Source: Mycobacterium sp. 1164966.3 (GTDB lineage Bacteria > Actinomycetota > Actinomycetes > Mycobacteriales > Mycobacteriaceae). From it: DNA of 64,000 bases. This document shows positions 27,375-36,442 of this stretch, piece after piece (position 1 is the first letter of the stretch; every line of letters begins with the position of its first letter). The notes beneath the pieces are model-generated. The model saw nothing but the letters and a program-made list of their open reading frames with translations. It made no database searches and was not told where the DNA came from. The translations under genes were made by a program, and so were the position numbers. Location of the stretch: the NCBI RefSeq assembly GCF_001665395.1, contig NZ_LZSG01000032.1, positions 1 through 64,000 on the forward strand. The letters are read 5' to 3'.

Positions 27375-27875
27375 ATGGCAGCACGCATTCTGGTCGCCGG
27401 AATCGGCAATATCTTCCTGGGGGACGACGGCTTTGGCTCCGAAGTGATTCGGCGTGCCGAGCTACCGCGAGACGACGAGTCCGTGCGCGTCGTCGATTAC
27501 GGCATCCGCGGCATGCATCTGGCCTACGATCTGCTCGAGGACTGGGACACGCTGGTTCTCGTCGACGCGGTTCCGAGCCGGGGTCGCCCGGGCACTCTGC
27601 ACGTCTTCCAGGCAGACCACCAAACAGATTCCAGTGCATCGGGCTTGGATGCACACGGCATGGATCCGGAAGCGGTGTTCGCCAGCCTTCGCGCGCTGGG
27701 CGGCAGCCCGCCCTACACCGTGGTCGTCGGCTGCGAGGCGGGAAACGTCGAGGAGGGGATCGGTCTCACCGATCCGGTCGCCGAGGCCGTGCCCCGCGCC
27801 GCCCGCGCGGTGGAGGAGATCGTCGCGGCGCTGCGCTCCCAGGCGACCGCTGCGCCGCTGCAGAAGGAGTGTTGA
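27375..27875 (+). CDS. hydrogenase maturation endopeptidase (HyaD/HybD family)
   Basis: 166 aa. N-terminal AGIGNIFLGDDGFG contains the acidic nickel-sensing residue; LVLVDAV supplies the second Asp and LDAHGMDP the His. These match the three nickel ligands of HybD-type peptidases. It removes the C-terminal peptide of HhyL (after H577) once nickel is in place. Gene order after the small membrane protein and before hypC supports this. Confidence 0.92.
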   Translation: MAARILVAGIGNIFLGDDGFGSEVIRRAELPRDDESVRVVDYGIRGMHLAYDLLEDWDTLVLVDAVPSRGRPGTLHVFQADHQTDSSASGLDAHGMDPEAVFASLRALGGSPPYTVVVGCEAGNVEEGIGLTDPVAEAVPRAARAVEEIVAALRSQATAAPLQKEC

Positions 27876-27879
27876 ACAT

Positions 27880-28134
27880 ATGTGCCTGGGTATACCCGGT
27901 CAAGTGATCCGGATGCTGGAGGGTTACCACGGCCAACTCGCACTGGTCGACGTCACCGGGGAACAGCGCAAGGTCAACGTCGGCATGCTGCCCGACGAGA
28001 CATTCGCACCGGGCGACTGGGTGATCATCCACATGGGTTTCGTGGTCGAAAAGACCGACCGCGCCGGAGCCGAGCAGGCACTGGCCGGCCTGGAACTGAT
28101 GGGCCGGGGTCCCAGCGGCCCAGGGACCGGCTGA
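27880..28134 (+). CDS. hypC: hydrogenase assembly chaperone HypC (copy 1)
   Basis: 84 aa, ATG at 27880 with AAGGAG upstream. Begins MCLGIPGQV, with the essential Cys2, and contains the HypC fold segments VDVTGEQRKVNVGML and GDWVIIHMGFVVEK. It carries the Fe(CN)2CO unit with HypD to the large subunit. A second copy is at 33017, and a third, HypC-like domain is fused to a SIS protein. Confidence 0.94.
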   Translation: MCLGIPGQVIRMLEGYHGQLALVDVTGEQRKVNVGMLPDETFAPGDWVIIHMGFVVEKTDRAGAEQALAGLELMGRGPSGPGTG

Positions 28135-28135
28135 A

Positions 28136-30505
28136 ATGACGGATACCCCTGTGCTCGCCTTGGTTTCGGAACCTGCCGATGTTCGGCAGCGCTTCACCGT
28201 GACCGGTGTGGTCCAGGGAGTCGGCTTTCGTCCGTTCGTCCACCGCATCGCCACCGAGCTGGGTCTGGCCGGTTTCGTCGGCAACGATTCAGGAGCGGTG
28301 TTCCTCGAAGTGCAGGGGCACCACGCACGCGTCGGCGAATTCGCCCAGCGGCTGCGTGCCCAGGCACCACCACTGGCGCGGATCAGCGCCGTCTCGGTCG
28401 TCGACGTCGCGCCGGAAACGGGCTGCGGCAAGCAGTTCCGTATCGTGGCCAGCCGGACCGCGGCCGGTGCCGGAACGCCGATCCCGCCCGACGTCGCGGC
28501 CTGTGACGAGTGCGTGGCCGAGTTGTTCGACCCGAACGACCGACGCTACCGGCACCCGTTCGTCACCTGCACCAATTGCGGACCGCGGTTCACCATCATC
28601 GGCGCGTTGCCGTATGACCGTCGGGCCACCACAATGTCGGGCTTCGCCATGTGCGAGCGGTGCGCGGCCGAATACCATGATCCGGCCGACCGCCGGTTTC
28701 ATGCCCAACCGATAGCCTGCCCGGATTGCGGCCCGTCGCTGTGGTTCTCCTCGGCGCACGGCCGCATCGACCGGGCCGATGCCGCGCTGGCTGCCACCCA
28801 ACGGGCTCTGGGCACTGGTGCGGTGGTCGCGATCAAGGGAATTGGTGGATATCATTTGGCCTGCGCTGTCGACGACGAAGCGGCAGTCAGCGCGTTGCGG
28901 GCCCGAAAAGCGCGCGGGGCAAAGCCTTTCGCCATACTCGTGCGTGATCTCGACGTCGCGCGGCGCTACGCATTCGTCGACGGCAACGAAGCCGCGGTGT
29001 TGCGCGGTGCGGCCCGGCCGATCGTGCTGCTGCGGCGGCGCTCCGGCGCACCGGTGGCTCCGGCGGTCGCGCCAGGCAGCCCGCTGCTCGGGCTGATGCT
29101 GCCCTACTCCCCGATCCATCACCTGCTGCTGGCGCCCATACCCGGTACCGACGCACCGGTTCCGGACGCGCTCGTCCTCACCAGCGCCAATCGTTCCGAC
29201 GAACCGATCTGCTTCACCGACGACGATGCCGCACAGCGACTTCCCGCATTGTGCGACGCCGTGCTGAATCATGACCGTCCGATACACGTGCCCTGTGACG
29301 ACTCCGTGGTGCGCGTTCTTAGCTGCGCGAGCAGACGCGGTGGCGAGCTGCCGATCCGGCGATCCCGTGGTTACGCGCCGCTGCCTGTCGATCTCGGCAT
29401 CACTGGACCTGCCGTGTTGGCGGTGGGCGGGGAACTCAAGAACACCTTCTGCCTCACCGACGGCTCACGCGCTTACCTGTCGGGGCACATCGGCGACATG
29501 GGAACGTGGGAGACGCTGCGGGCGTTCGAGCGCGCGGTGCGGCAGCTCAGCGAATTACGTTGCAGCCCAGTCCGAGTAGCTGCCGACCTGCATCCGGGGT
29601 ATCACACCCGCAGTTGGGCTGAGCGGCACGCGGGGGGACGGCCGCTGGATCTGGTCCAGCACCATCACGCGCATGTGGTGTCGCTGCTCGCCGAGCACGG
29701 CCGCATCGGTGAACCCGTCATCGGAGTCGCCTTCGACGGCACCGGCTACGGCTGCGACCAGACGATCTGGGGCGGGGAGATCCTGCGGCTCGGACACGAC
29801 AGTCACCGGTTCGTTCGGGCCGGCCACCTGTTGCCGGTCCCACTGCCAGGCGGTGACGCCGCGGTGCGCAATCCATGGCGGATGGCGCTGTCCCAACTAT
29901 GGATGGCCGGCATCGACTGGACCCCACGCCTGCCGCCGGTCGCGGCGGCCACCCCAGACGAATTACGCCTGATCCGTTCGCAATTGGAGAGCATGACCGG
30001 GTGTGTGCCGTGTTCGAGCATGGGCCGGCTGTTTGATGCGGTCGCCTCGTTGCTCGGGGTGCGGCACCGGATCGACTACGAGGGGCAGGCCGCAATCGAA
30101 CTCGAAACTTTGGCCGACTCGGTTCACGACTCGGCGCGGCCCATGCCATCGCTGTCGTTGACGGTGCGTCCCGACAACGTGATCGATCCCGCTGCCATGA
30201 TGCAAGAGCTGGTGTCGGCCCTTAACGCTGGCGAGCAGCCGGCACCCCTGGCGGCGGCGTTCCACCGGGCGGTCGCGGACGCCGTCGCCACCGTGGTCCG
30301 CCAGGTTGCCGGCACGGTGCGGGCGGTTGGGCTCACCGGCGGTGTGTTCCAGAATGTGCTGCTGCTACGGGAGTGCCGGGAACGGTTGCAGCGAAATGGT
30401 TTTGAAGTCCTGACTCATCAACTGGTGCCCCCCAACGACGGTGGGCTGTCGTTGGGCCAGGCGGCGATCTCGATGCTGACCGCACGGGAGGAGGCTGACC
30501 GTTGA
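28136..30505 (+). CDS. hypF: carbamoyltransferase HypF
   Basis: 789 aa. Acylphosphatase domain near the start (VTGVVQGVGFRPFVHRIA), two zinc-finger pairs (CDECVAELF ... CTNCGPRF; CERCAAEYHDPADRRFHAQPIACPDCGPS), a YrdC-like domain (GTGAVVAIKGIGGYHLAC), and a Kae1-like C-terminal domain with HHHAHVVSLLAEHG and GVAFDGTGYG. It uses carbamoyl phosphate and ATP to carbamoylate HypE, giving the cyanide ligands of the active site. The ATG comes 1 bp after the hypC stop. Confidence 0.96.
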   Translation: MTDTPVLALVSEPADVRQRFTVTGVVQGVGFRPFVHRIATELGLAGFVGNDSGAVFLEVQGHHARVGEFAQRLRAQAPPLARISAVSVVDVAPETGCGKQFRIVASRTAAGAGTPIPPDVAACDECVAELFDPNDRRYRHPFVTCTNCGPRFTIIGALPYDRRATTMSGFAMCERCAAEYHDPADRRFHAQPIACPDCGPSLWFSSAHGRIDRADAALAATQRALGTGAVVAIKGIGGYHLACAVDDEAAVSALRARKARGAKPFAILVRDLDVARRYAFVDGNEAAVLRGAARPIVLLRRRSGAPVAPAVAPGSPLLGLMLPYSPIHHLLLAPIPGTDAPVPDALVLTSANRSDEPICFTDDDAAQRLPALCDAVLNHDRPIHVPCDDSVVRVLSCASRRGGELPIRRSRGYAPLPVDLGITGPAVLAVGGELKNTFCLTDGSRAYLSGHIGDMGTWETLRAFERAVRQLSELRCSPVRVAADLHPGYHTRSWAERHAGGRPLDLVQHHHAHVVSLLAEHGRIGEPVIGVAFDGTGYGCDQTIWGGEILRLGHDSHRFVRAGHLLPVPLPGGDAAVRNPWRMALSQLWMAGIDWTPRLPPVAAATPDELRLIRSQLESMTGCVPCSSMGRLFDAVASLLGVRHRIDYEGQAAIELETLADSVHDSARPMPSLSLTVRPDNVIDPAAMMQELVSALNAGEQPAPLAAAFHRAVADAVATVVRQVAGTVRAVGLTGGVFQNVLLLRECRERLQRNGFEVLTHQLVPPNDGGLSLGQAAISMLTAREEADR

Positions 30506-31221
30506 ACACCACCACCGCGATCGACCGCGGCTTGGGCGCAGAACTAACAGCAGACCTGGCCGCCACCGCGTTCACCCTGGCCAAGCGATTCGCGGCCGGG
30601 GCCACCATGTGGTCCATCGCACCGTCGTGGCAACCCCATGCCATGCACATCGCGGTCGAGTTCGTACACCCGGTGATCATGGGCAAACGTGCACTGCCAG
30701 CCGTCGCCCTGACCGGACCCGACCTGGTGGACCTGGTCCGGGTGTCGGTCCGGCCCGGCGACATCGTGATTGCCGTCTCTTCGGCCGACGACCCCGCGGT
30801 GTGTTCGGTGATGCGCCGCAGCCCGGCGTGGGGTGCCGGCACCGTCTGGATCGGCAGCGGGCCGCGGCCCAGAGCGGGCCTGGCCGACCACGTGCTGTGG
30901 CTGGACGATCCCGATCCGCGGATTCCGGCGACCGGTGGCTTCGTGCTCTTCTACCACCTCTTGTGGGAGTTGACCCACGTTTGTTTCGAGCACTCCGGGC
31001 TGCTCAAACCCGAACGCTCCGAAGATGTTTGCGTCACCTGCAGCGACGAGGGCCGACTGGCTGAGGTGATGGCGGCATCAGCAGAGGGGTCGGCCACCGT
31101 GCGCACCGCACGTGGCGTCGAGAACGTGGTGACCACGCTGGTCGGTCCGGTCGGGGCGGGAGATTTGGTGCTGGTGCACGCCGGGATGGCGATCAGCCGC
31201 GTCGAGGAGGACGGTCCATGA
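30502..31221 (+). CDS. SIS-domain protein with a HypC/HupF-like C-terminal domain
   Basis: 239 aa. TTG start at 30502 overlapping the hypF stop, with GGAGGAGG upstream. Residues about 20-165 look like a sugar-isomerase (SIS) domain (AKRFAAGATMW; RPGDIVIAVSSADDP; AWGAGTVWIGSGP). From about 175 the sequence EDVCVTCSDEGRLAEVM ... GAGDLVLVHAGMAIS is a HypC/HupF-like beta-barrel with the Cys in CVTC. The fusion suggests a maturation role rather than sugar metabolism. It overlaps the next SIS gene by 4 nt. Confidence 0.75.
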   Translation: MNTTTAIDRGLGAELTADLAATAFTLAKRFAAGATMWSIAPSWQPHAMHIAVEFVHPVIMGKRALPAVALTGPDLVDLVRVSVRPGDIVIAVSSADDPAVCSVMRRSPAWGAGTVWIGSGPRPRAGLADHVLWLDDPDPRIPATGGFVLFYHLLWELTHVCFEHSGLLKPERSEDVCVTCSDEGRLAEVMAASAEGSATVRTARGVENVVTTLVGPVGAGDLVLVHAGMAISRVEEDGP

Positions 31222-31883
31222 GCCACGACGAACCCACCAACTTCCTCTACCCGTTCATCGATGCGCAGGAGGACGATGCTCAGTCGCTGCTCGCCGACCT
31301 GACCGCCTCCGCGCAGGCCAAAGCGGCCGAGAGCCTGGCGCTGCGGCGCTCCACGCTGGACGCCAACGCCGGCCTGCTCGCGCGGGCCGCCGCCGAGATG
31401 GCCCGCCGATTCGCCTCGGGCGGAAGGATGTTCACCTTTGGAAACGGTGGCAGCTGCACCGATTGCACCACTTTGGCATGGTTGTTCGCCCGTCCCCCGA
31501 TGGGCAGACCGCTGCCCGCCTGGTCGTTGACCGCCGATCAGGCGATCATCACCGCGCTGGGCAACGACGTCGGGTTCGAGCTGGTCTTCGCCCGACAATT
31601 GATCGCCCGCGCTAAGGCCGGCGACATCGCCGTCGCCATGTCGACCAGCGGCGGCTCACCCAATCTGCTGACCGCGCTGGCCGAGGCGCGGCAGGGCGGC
31701 CTGTACACCATCGGCTTCGCCGGATACGACGGCGGCGCATTCGTGAACAACCCGAATGTGGACGCCTGCTTCGTCGTTCGCTCGCAGAGCGTGCACCGGA
31801 TCCAGGAATCGCAAGCGCTGTTGGGATATCAACTGTGGTTGGCGGTACATGATTGCTACGACCGAGGGCTGGGGGCGGCATGA
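31218..31883 (+). CDS. phosphoheptose isomerase-like (GmhA-type) SIS protein of the hydrogenase cluster
   Basis: 221 aa. The SIS fold is clear: FASGGRMFTFGNGGSCTDC, LTADQAIITALGNDVGFE, GDIAVAMSTSGGSPNLL and the C-terminal VVRSQSVHRIQESQALL. It is close to GmhA (sedoheptulose-7-phosphate isomerase), but mycobacteria have a separate GmhA and no LPS. The gene sits between the SIS-HypC fusion and hypE with 4-nt overlaps, so it is probably a cluster-specific paralogue. The extra Cys pair (SCTDC) could bind a metal or ligand; unproven. Confidence 0.75.
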   Translation: MSHDEPTNFLYPFIDAQEDDAQSLLADLTASAQAKAAESLALRRSTLDANAGLLARAAAEMARRFASGGRMFTFGNGGSCTDCTTLAWLFARPPMGRPLPAWSLTADQAIITALGNDVGFELVFARQLIARAKAGDIAVAMSTSGGSPNLLTALAEARQGGLYTIGFAGYDGGAFVNNPNVDACFVVRSQSVHRIQESQALLGYQLWLAVHDCYDRGLGAA

Positions 31884-32992
31884 GCAAGCCGGCAGGCGAA
31901 TACCTGTCCTCCGGGCCACGTTTCGCCGAGGGTGAGGTGATCGAGCGGATCGAGTCCTTCCGCCGGCGTCGTCCCCGACTGCTCGACGAGCACGTGACGC
32001 TGGCGCACGGAGCTGGCGGTAAGGCCTCGGCTGCATTGGTGGACGCGGTGTTCCTGGAGGCGTTCCGCAATCCGCTGCTCGAGTCGCTCGGCGACGGGGC
32101 GGTGCTCAACCTGCCGAGTGGTGAGCGTCTGGCGATGTCGACGGATTCATTTGTGGTGCAGCCCAGGCGTTTTCCCGGCGGCTCGATCGGGGAGCTCGCG
32201 GTGAACGGCACCTGCAACGATCTGGCCATGGCCGGAGCCGTACCGTCCTGGGTCTCCGCGGCATTCGTGCTCGAAGAGGGCTTCCCGATCGCGGAACTCA
32301 AGGAGATCGTCGCGGATATGGCGGCCGCAGCCGCGCAAGCGGGCGTGCAAATCGTCACCGGTGACACCAAAGTGGTGCCCAAAGGTGCCGCCGACGGGCT
32401 GTTCGTCACCACCACCGGGGCCGGCGTCATTCCGGCGGGCCGGCGGCTGTCGGCGCGGGCGGTGTGCGCCGGCGACAAGGTGCTGCTGTCCGGAACGATG
32501 GGCGATCACGGCATGTCCGTCATGCTCGCCCGCGGCGACCTGGCCATCGAGGCCGACATCCGGTCCGACACCGCCGCCGTCAGCCCGCTGGTGGAACTGT
32601 TGATGACGGCCGCGCCGTCCACCCGTTGGCTGCGCGACGCCACTCGCGGCGGGGTGGGCACCGTCTGCAACGAATTGGCGCATGCCTGCGGACTCGGGGT
32701 GCTGCTCGAAGAGGAGCGACTTCCGTTGCGGCCCATGGTCAGCGGTGCATGTGAGCTACTCGGCATCGACCCCCTCTACGTCGCCAACGAGGGCAAGTTC
32801 GTCGCCGTCGTCGCACCGGAAGAGGCCGACGCCGGGTTGGCCGCGTTGCGGTCGCATCCATTGGGGGCCGATGCCGCCGAAGTCGGCGAGATCGTCGCCG
32901 AACCTGCCGAAAGCGTGGTGCTGCGTACCGGATTCGGCGGCACGCGGATTGTCGACATGCTGGTCGGGGACCCACTGCCACGAATCTGCTGA
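31880..32992 (+). CDS. hypE: carbamoyl dehydratase HypE
   Basis: 370 aa. PurM-like ATP-binding fold: LAHGAGGKASAALVDAVF, MSTDSFVVQPRRFPGGSIGELAVNGTCNDL, GDTKVV, and RDATRGGVGTVCNELA. The chain ends PRIC, the C-terminal Cys that HypF carbamoylates and HypE dehydrates to thiocyanate for the Fe-CN ligands. Starts at the ATG at 31880, overlapping the previous stop. Compared with most HypE it has an N-terminal extension of about 35 aa before the LTLAHG-like region. Confidence 0.95.
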   Translation: MSKPAGEYLSSGPRFAEGEVIERIESFRRRRPRLLDEHVTLAHGAGGKASAALVDAVFLEAFRNPLLESLGDGAVLNLPSGERLAMSTDSFVVQPRRFPGGSIGELAVNGTCNDLAMAGAVPSWVSAAFVLEEGFPIAELKEIVADMAAAAAQAGVQIVTGDTKVVPKGAADGLFVTTTGAGVIPAGRRLSARAVCAGDKVLLSGTMGDHGMSVMLARGDLAIEADIRSDTAAVSPLVELLMTAAPSTRWLRDATRGGVGTVCNELAHACGLGVLLEEERLPLRPMVSGACELLGIDPLYVANEGKFVAVVAPEEADAGLAALRSHPLGADAAEVGEIVAEPAESVVLRTGFGGTRIVDMLVGDPLPRIC

Positions 32993-33016
32993 ACTCAGAA
33001 AAGGAGGTGGCTTGCC

Positions 33017-33289
33017 ATGTGTCTCGGCATTCCGGGCCGGATCGTTGAGATCACCGACCCCGCAAACTATCTGGCGAAGGTCGACGTCAGCGGCGTGCAG
33101 CGCACGATCAGCGTGCGCCTGCTGGAGAACGACATGCCCGAGCCCGACGACTGGGTGCTGGTACATGTCGGCTTCGCGATGGCCAAGATCGACGAAACCG
33201 AAGCGTTGCTGACATTGGCCGCCGTCCAAAAACTCGGTGACACCTATACGACCGAGATCGAAGCCTTCGACTCCTCTGCCATTGTGTAA
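33017..33289 (+). CDS. hypC: hydrogenase assembly chaperone HypC (copy 2)
   Basis: 90 aa. ATG preceded by AAAGGAGGTGG. Begins MCLGIPGRIV with Cys2 and continues KVDVSGVQRTISVRLL and DDWVLVHVGFAMAKID. It differs from copy 1 by a longer C-terminus (AAVQKLGDTYTTEIEAFD). Lying just before hypD, it is the likely partner of HypD in the HypCD scaffold that builds Fe(CN)2CO; copy 1 may carry the unit to HhyL. Confidence 0.94.
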   Translation: MCLGIPGRIVEITDPANYLAKVDVSGVQRTISVRLLENDMPEPDDWVLVHVGFAMAKIDETEALLTLAAVQKLGDTYTTEIEAFDSSAIV

Positions 33290-33298
33290 GGAACCGCA

Positions 33299-34435
33299 AT
33301 GAAATTCGTCGACGAATTCCGTGACCCGGCCGCCGCCCGCAAATTGTTGACCGCCATAGGGCACTTGGCGGGTCCTGACGAACACTTCAAGTTCATGGAG
33401 GTGTGCGGCGGCCACACGCACACCATCTACCGGCACGGCATCGAGCACCTGCTACCGGAGAATGTCGAACTGGTACACGGCCCGGGTTGCCCCGTCTGCG
33501 TGATCCCGATGGGCCGCATCGACGACGCGATGTGGCTGGCCGGACAGCCCGACGTCATTTTCACCTGCTTCGGTGACATGATGCGGGTGCCGGGTTCGGC
33601 CGGCAGCCTGCTGGACGCCAAGGCCCGAGGCGCCGACGTGCGATTCGTCTACTCCCCGCTGGACGCGCTCAAGATCGCGGTCGACAACCCCGAAAAGCGG
33701 GTGGTGTTCTTCGCCATCGGCTTCGAGACCACCGCGCCTTCGACCGCGGTCACTCTGGTGCGCGCCCGCGACCTGGGACTGCGCAATTTCAGCGTCTTCT
33801 GCAATCACGTCATGATCGTGCCGCCGATCAAGGCCATCTTGGAATCACCCGATCTGCGGCTGTCCGGTTTCATCGGCCCGGGGCACGTTTCGACCGTCGT
33901 CGGCAACCGGCCGTACCGGTTCGTGCCGGAAGTGTACCGAAAGCCGTTGGTGGTGGCGGGCTTTGAGCCACTGGACATCTTGGCCGCGGTCGCCATGCTG
34001 CTGCGGCAGATCCGCGAGGGCCGGTGCGAGGTGGAGAACCAGTACAAGCGGGTGGTCCCCGAGCAAGGGAACCCGGCCGCACTGGCGCTCATGGGCAAGG
34101 TGTTCGCGTTGCGCCCGCACTTCGAGTGGCGTGGGCTTGGTTTCATTTCGCAGAGCGCGCTGCGGCTACACGACGACTTCGCGGAGTTCGACGCCGAACT
34201 GCGGTTCGCGATGCCCGGTGTGCGGGTCGCCGACCCCAAGGCATGTCAGTGCGGCGAGGTACTCAAGGGTGTGCTCAAGCCTTGGGAGTGCAAGGTTTTC
34301 GGCACGGCATGTACACCGGAGACACCGATCGGCACGTGCATGGTGTCGCCCGAGGGAGCATGCGCGGCTTACTACAATTTCGGCCGCTTGCACCGGGACG
34401 CGGTCAAGCTGGTGGGGCAGTCCGGACGCGGCTGA
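33299..34435 (+). CDS. hypD: hydrogenase formation protein HypD
   Basis: 378 aa. Conserved HypD blocks: FMEVCGGHTHTIYRHGI, LVHGPGCPVCVIPMGRID, FTCFGDMMRVPG, FAIGFETTAPSTA, FCNHVMIVPP, FIGPGHVSTVVG; the [4Fe-4S] Cys cluster is in the C-terminal part (CQCGEVLKGVLKPWECKVFGTACTPETPIGTCMVS). It is the central scaffold, with HypC, for the Fe(CN)2CO unit. The preceding hypC ends 9 bp upstream; the next gene starts 1 bp after the stop. Confidence 0.96.
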   Translation: MKFVDEFRDPAAARKLLTAIGHLAGPDEHFKFMEVCGGHTHTIYRHGIEHLLPENVELVHGPGCPVCVIPMGRIDDAMWLAGQPDVIFTCFGDMMRVPGSAGSLLDAKARGADVRFVYSPLDALKIAVDNPEKRVVFFAIGFETTAPSTAVTLVRARDLGLRNFSVFCNHVMIVPPIKAILESPDLRLSGFIGPGHVSTVVGNRPYRFVPEVYRKPLVVAGFEPLDILAAVAMLLRQIREGRCEVENQYKRVVPEQGNPAALALMGKVFALRPHFEWRGLGFISQSALRLHDDFAEFDAELRFAMPGVRVADPKACQCGEVLKGVLKPWECKVFGTACTPETPIGTCMVSPEGACAAYYNFGRLHRDAVKLVGQSGRG

Positions 34436-34436
34436 C

Positions 34437-35186
34437 ATGGACGGCCCTGGCCCCCGGTTTACCAGCGGCGCCGAGATGTTCGCCCGTTACGCCTATGCTC
34501 CCAACGCACTTGGCTTCTGCGGGCCTCCACTCGGCGCGACGCTGCGTGACGGCTCGGTCGAGGACGTGCGCCATGCGGCGGCGAAGTTTTCCGGCGCCTG
34601 GCCGTACCTGCGGGTGCTGTCCAGCCTGACCGGCATTGCCGACCCGCTGGATTACCGGCTCGTCGAGTCGTACTGGCTCGGCGGTGGCGTCGGCGCCGGT
34701 CTCGATCCCGACGAGTTCTTCGACGAGTTGCTGGCCATTATCGGCCCGCAGGCGGGTCGCTACTGGTCGCATCTGACACCGGATCTGGCCGCCGAGGCGG
34801 CGCCAAACCACTGCTTTCACGTGTTCGGGGTGTATCCCTGGACGCGCTTTTTGGGACGCGGTATGGACGAACACCCCCTGACGGTACTGGATAATTGCCG
34901 GATCACTTGGGGGACAGTCGTTTCCCGCGATGCTGACCAAGTCGTGGTGTTGTGCCGGAAGCTGATCTGGGACGGTGTGGCTCTCCAGCTGTCCGAACCG
35001 GCGCGGCGCCGGCTCGAGGTGTGGGCCGACGGCTACAGCGCGGTGCCCGATGTCGCGGTCGGCGACGATGTCGCGGTGCACTGGGGGCGGCTGTGCGGCC
35101 GGCTGCAGCCGCGGCAGCTGGAGGCGCTTGCGGAAAGCACGGATCGGCAATTACGGGTGACCAGCCAGCGGCTGGCCCACGTCTGA
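34437..35186 (+). CDS. DUF6390-type hydrogenase-cluster protein
   Basis: 249 aa. Opens MDGPGPRFTSGAEMFARYAY and then CGPPLGATL, YWLGGGVGAGLDPDEFFDEL, NHCFHVFGVYPWTRFL, and a C-terminal small beta domain with WGRLCGRLQPRQ. I assign it to DUF6390, which I remember as a hydrogenase-linked family. No catalytic motif, TM helix or signal peptide. Transcribed with hypD; role unknown. Confidence 0.65.
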   Translation: MDGPGPRFTSGAEMFARYAYAPNALGFCGPPLGATLRDGSVEDVRHAAAKFSGAWPYLRVLSSLTGIADPLDYRLVESYWLGGGVGAGLDPDEFFDELLAIIGPQAGRYWSHLTPDLAAEAAPNHCFHVFGVYPWTRFLGRGMDEHPLTVLDNCRITWGTVVSRDADQVVVLCRKLIWDGVALQLSEPARRRLEVWADGYSAVPDVAVGDDVAVHWGRLCGRLQPRQLEALAESTDRQLRVTSQRLAHV

Positions 35187-35206
35187 TCGCGTGCCAGACT
35201 GACCGG

Positions 35207-36331
35207 ATGCCCGGCTCAATCCGCGACGTGCTGCCGGCCGCGGCGGCGATGCTCGGCGTCCCCGGTGCGGCCCACGAGCCGCCGGGCATTCTCGCCGACC
35301 TCGACCAGGTCGACCGGGTGGCGGTCGTGCTCGTCGACGGGATGGGTTGGCATCTGCTGCCGGAGCTGGCCGGCGACGCGCCGCTGCTCGCCTCCGTCCT
35401 GGCCGGCGGCGCCGGGCGGCTGCAGGAGCTTGCCTGCACCTTTCCGTCGACGACACCGAGCAGTCTGGTATCGCTGGGCACCGGCGCGCAGCCGGGCGAG
35501 CACGGCATCCTGGGGTTCACGCTCAACGTCCCGGGCACCGACCGTGTGCTCAGCCACATCACGTGGCGCGACGATCCGCCGCACCGGCAATGGCAGCCGC
35601 TGCCCAGCTGGTTCGAGCGGCTGGGATGGGCGGGCGTCAGCGCGCGTGCCGTGCTGCCCGAATGGTTCATCGGCAGCGGACTGACCGATGCGGCATATCG
35701 CGGCGCGCAGTTTCGTCCGACACGCGCGGACGAGGACTACGCCCAGCATGTGACGGACGAGCTGCACGCGGCACCAGGACTGGTCTACGCCTACACCGCC
35801 GCGCTGGACACCGCGGCCCATCTGTTCGGTATCGGCTCGCCGCAGTGGCGCGAAGCCGCCACGCAGGTCGATGCGCTGTTGACCCGGCTCGTCGAGACCC
35901 TGCCGCCGGATGCGGCGCTGCTAGTGACCGCCGACCACGGCGGCCTGAATGTCCCGCCGGAGGCCCGCGTCGACATCGACCGCGACCCACAGCTGGCTGC
36001 CGGAGTCCGAGTAGTTGCCGGCGAGCCACGGGTGCGCTACCTGCACACCGAGCCGGGTGCCGCAACCGATGTGCGGGCCACTTGGCGCGAGTTGCTTGAC
36101 GGCCGCGCCGAGGTATACAGCCGCGACGAAGCCGCGGCCACCGGAATGTTCGGGCCGGTGGACCCGCGATTCCTGCCCCGGATCGGCGATGTAGTCGTCG
36201 TCTGCACCGGCAACACGGCGGTGCTGGCGACAGGTCATGAACCGCCGGAAACGGCTCGGCTCATCGGTTTTCACGGCGGTGCCACGGCAGCCGAGATGGC
36301 GATCCCGCTGATCGTTTTCAATGCGGGCTGA
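35207..36331 (+). CDS. alkaline-phosphatase superfamily (nucleotide pyrophosphatase/phosphodiesterase-like) protein
   Basis: 374 aa, ATG at 35207. Metal and nucleophile motifs of the superfamily: VAVVLVDGMGWH (Asp), CTFPSTTPSSLVSLGTG (Thr nucleophile), YTAALDTAAHLFG (Asp/His), LVTADHGGLN (Asp-His) and a final His in GFHGGATAAEMAIPL. No signal peptide, so it should be cytosolic. It lies 20 bp after the DUF6390 gene and could be the last gene of the hydrogenase operon, but this is the gene least clearly tied to hydrogenase. The substrate is unknown. Confidence 0.85.
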   Translation: MPGSIRDVLPAAAAMLGVPGAAHEPPGILADLDQVDRVAVVLVDGMGWHLLPELAGDAPLLASVLAGGAGRLQELACTFPSTTPSSLVSLGTGAQPGEHGILGFTLNVPGTDRVLSHITWRDDPPHRQWQPLPSWFERLGWAGVSARAVLPEWFIGSGLTDAAYRGAQFRPTRADEDYAQHVTDELHAAPGLVYAYTAALDTAAHLFGIGSPQWREAATQVDALLTRLVETLPPDAALLVTADHGGLNVPPEARVDIDRDPQLAAGVRVVAGEPRVRYLHTEPGAATDVRATWRELLDGRAEVYSRDEAAATGMFGPVDPRFLPRIGDVVVVCTGNTAVLATGHEPPETARLIGFHGGATAAEMAIPLIVFNAG

Positions 36332-36442
36332 CCATTTCAAGCCGCGCAGCACAATTGATGAAACCCCCCGCGGCACCTCATATCGATTTCAAACCTTCTG
36401 ACCGGCTGCAAAGCGGTCCTGTTGTTATACAGTCGAGCCACT

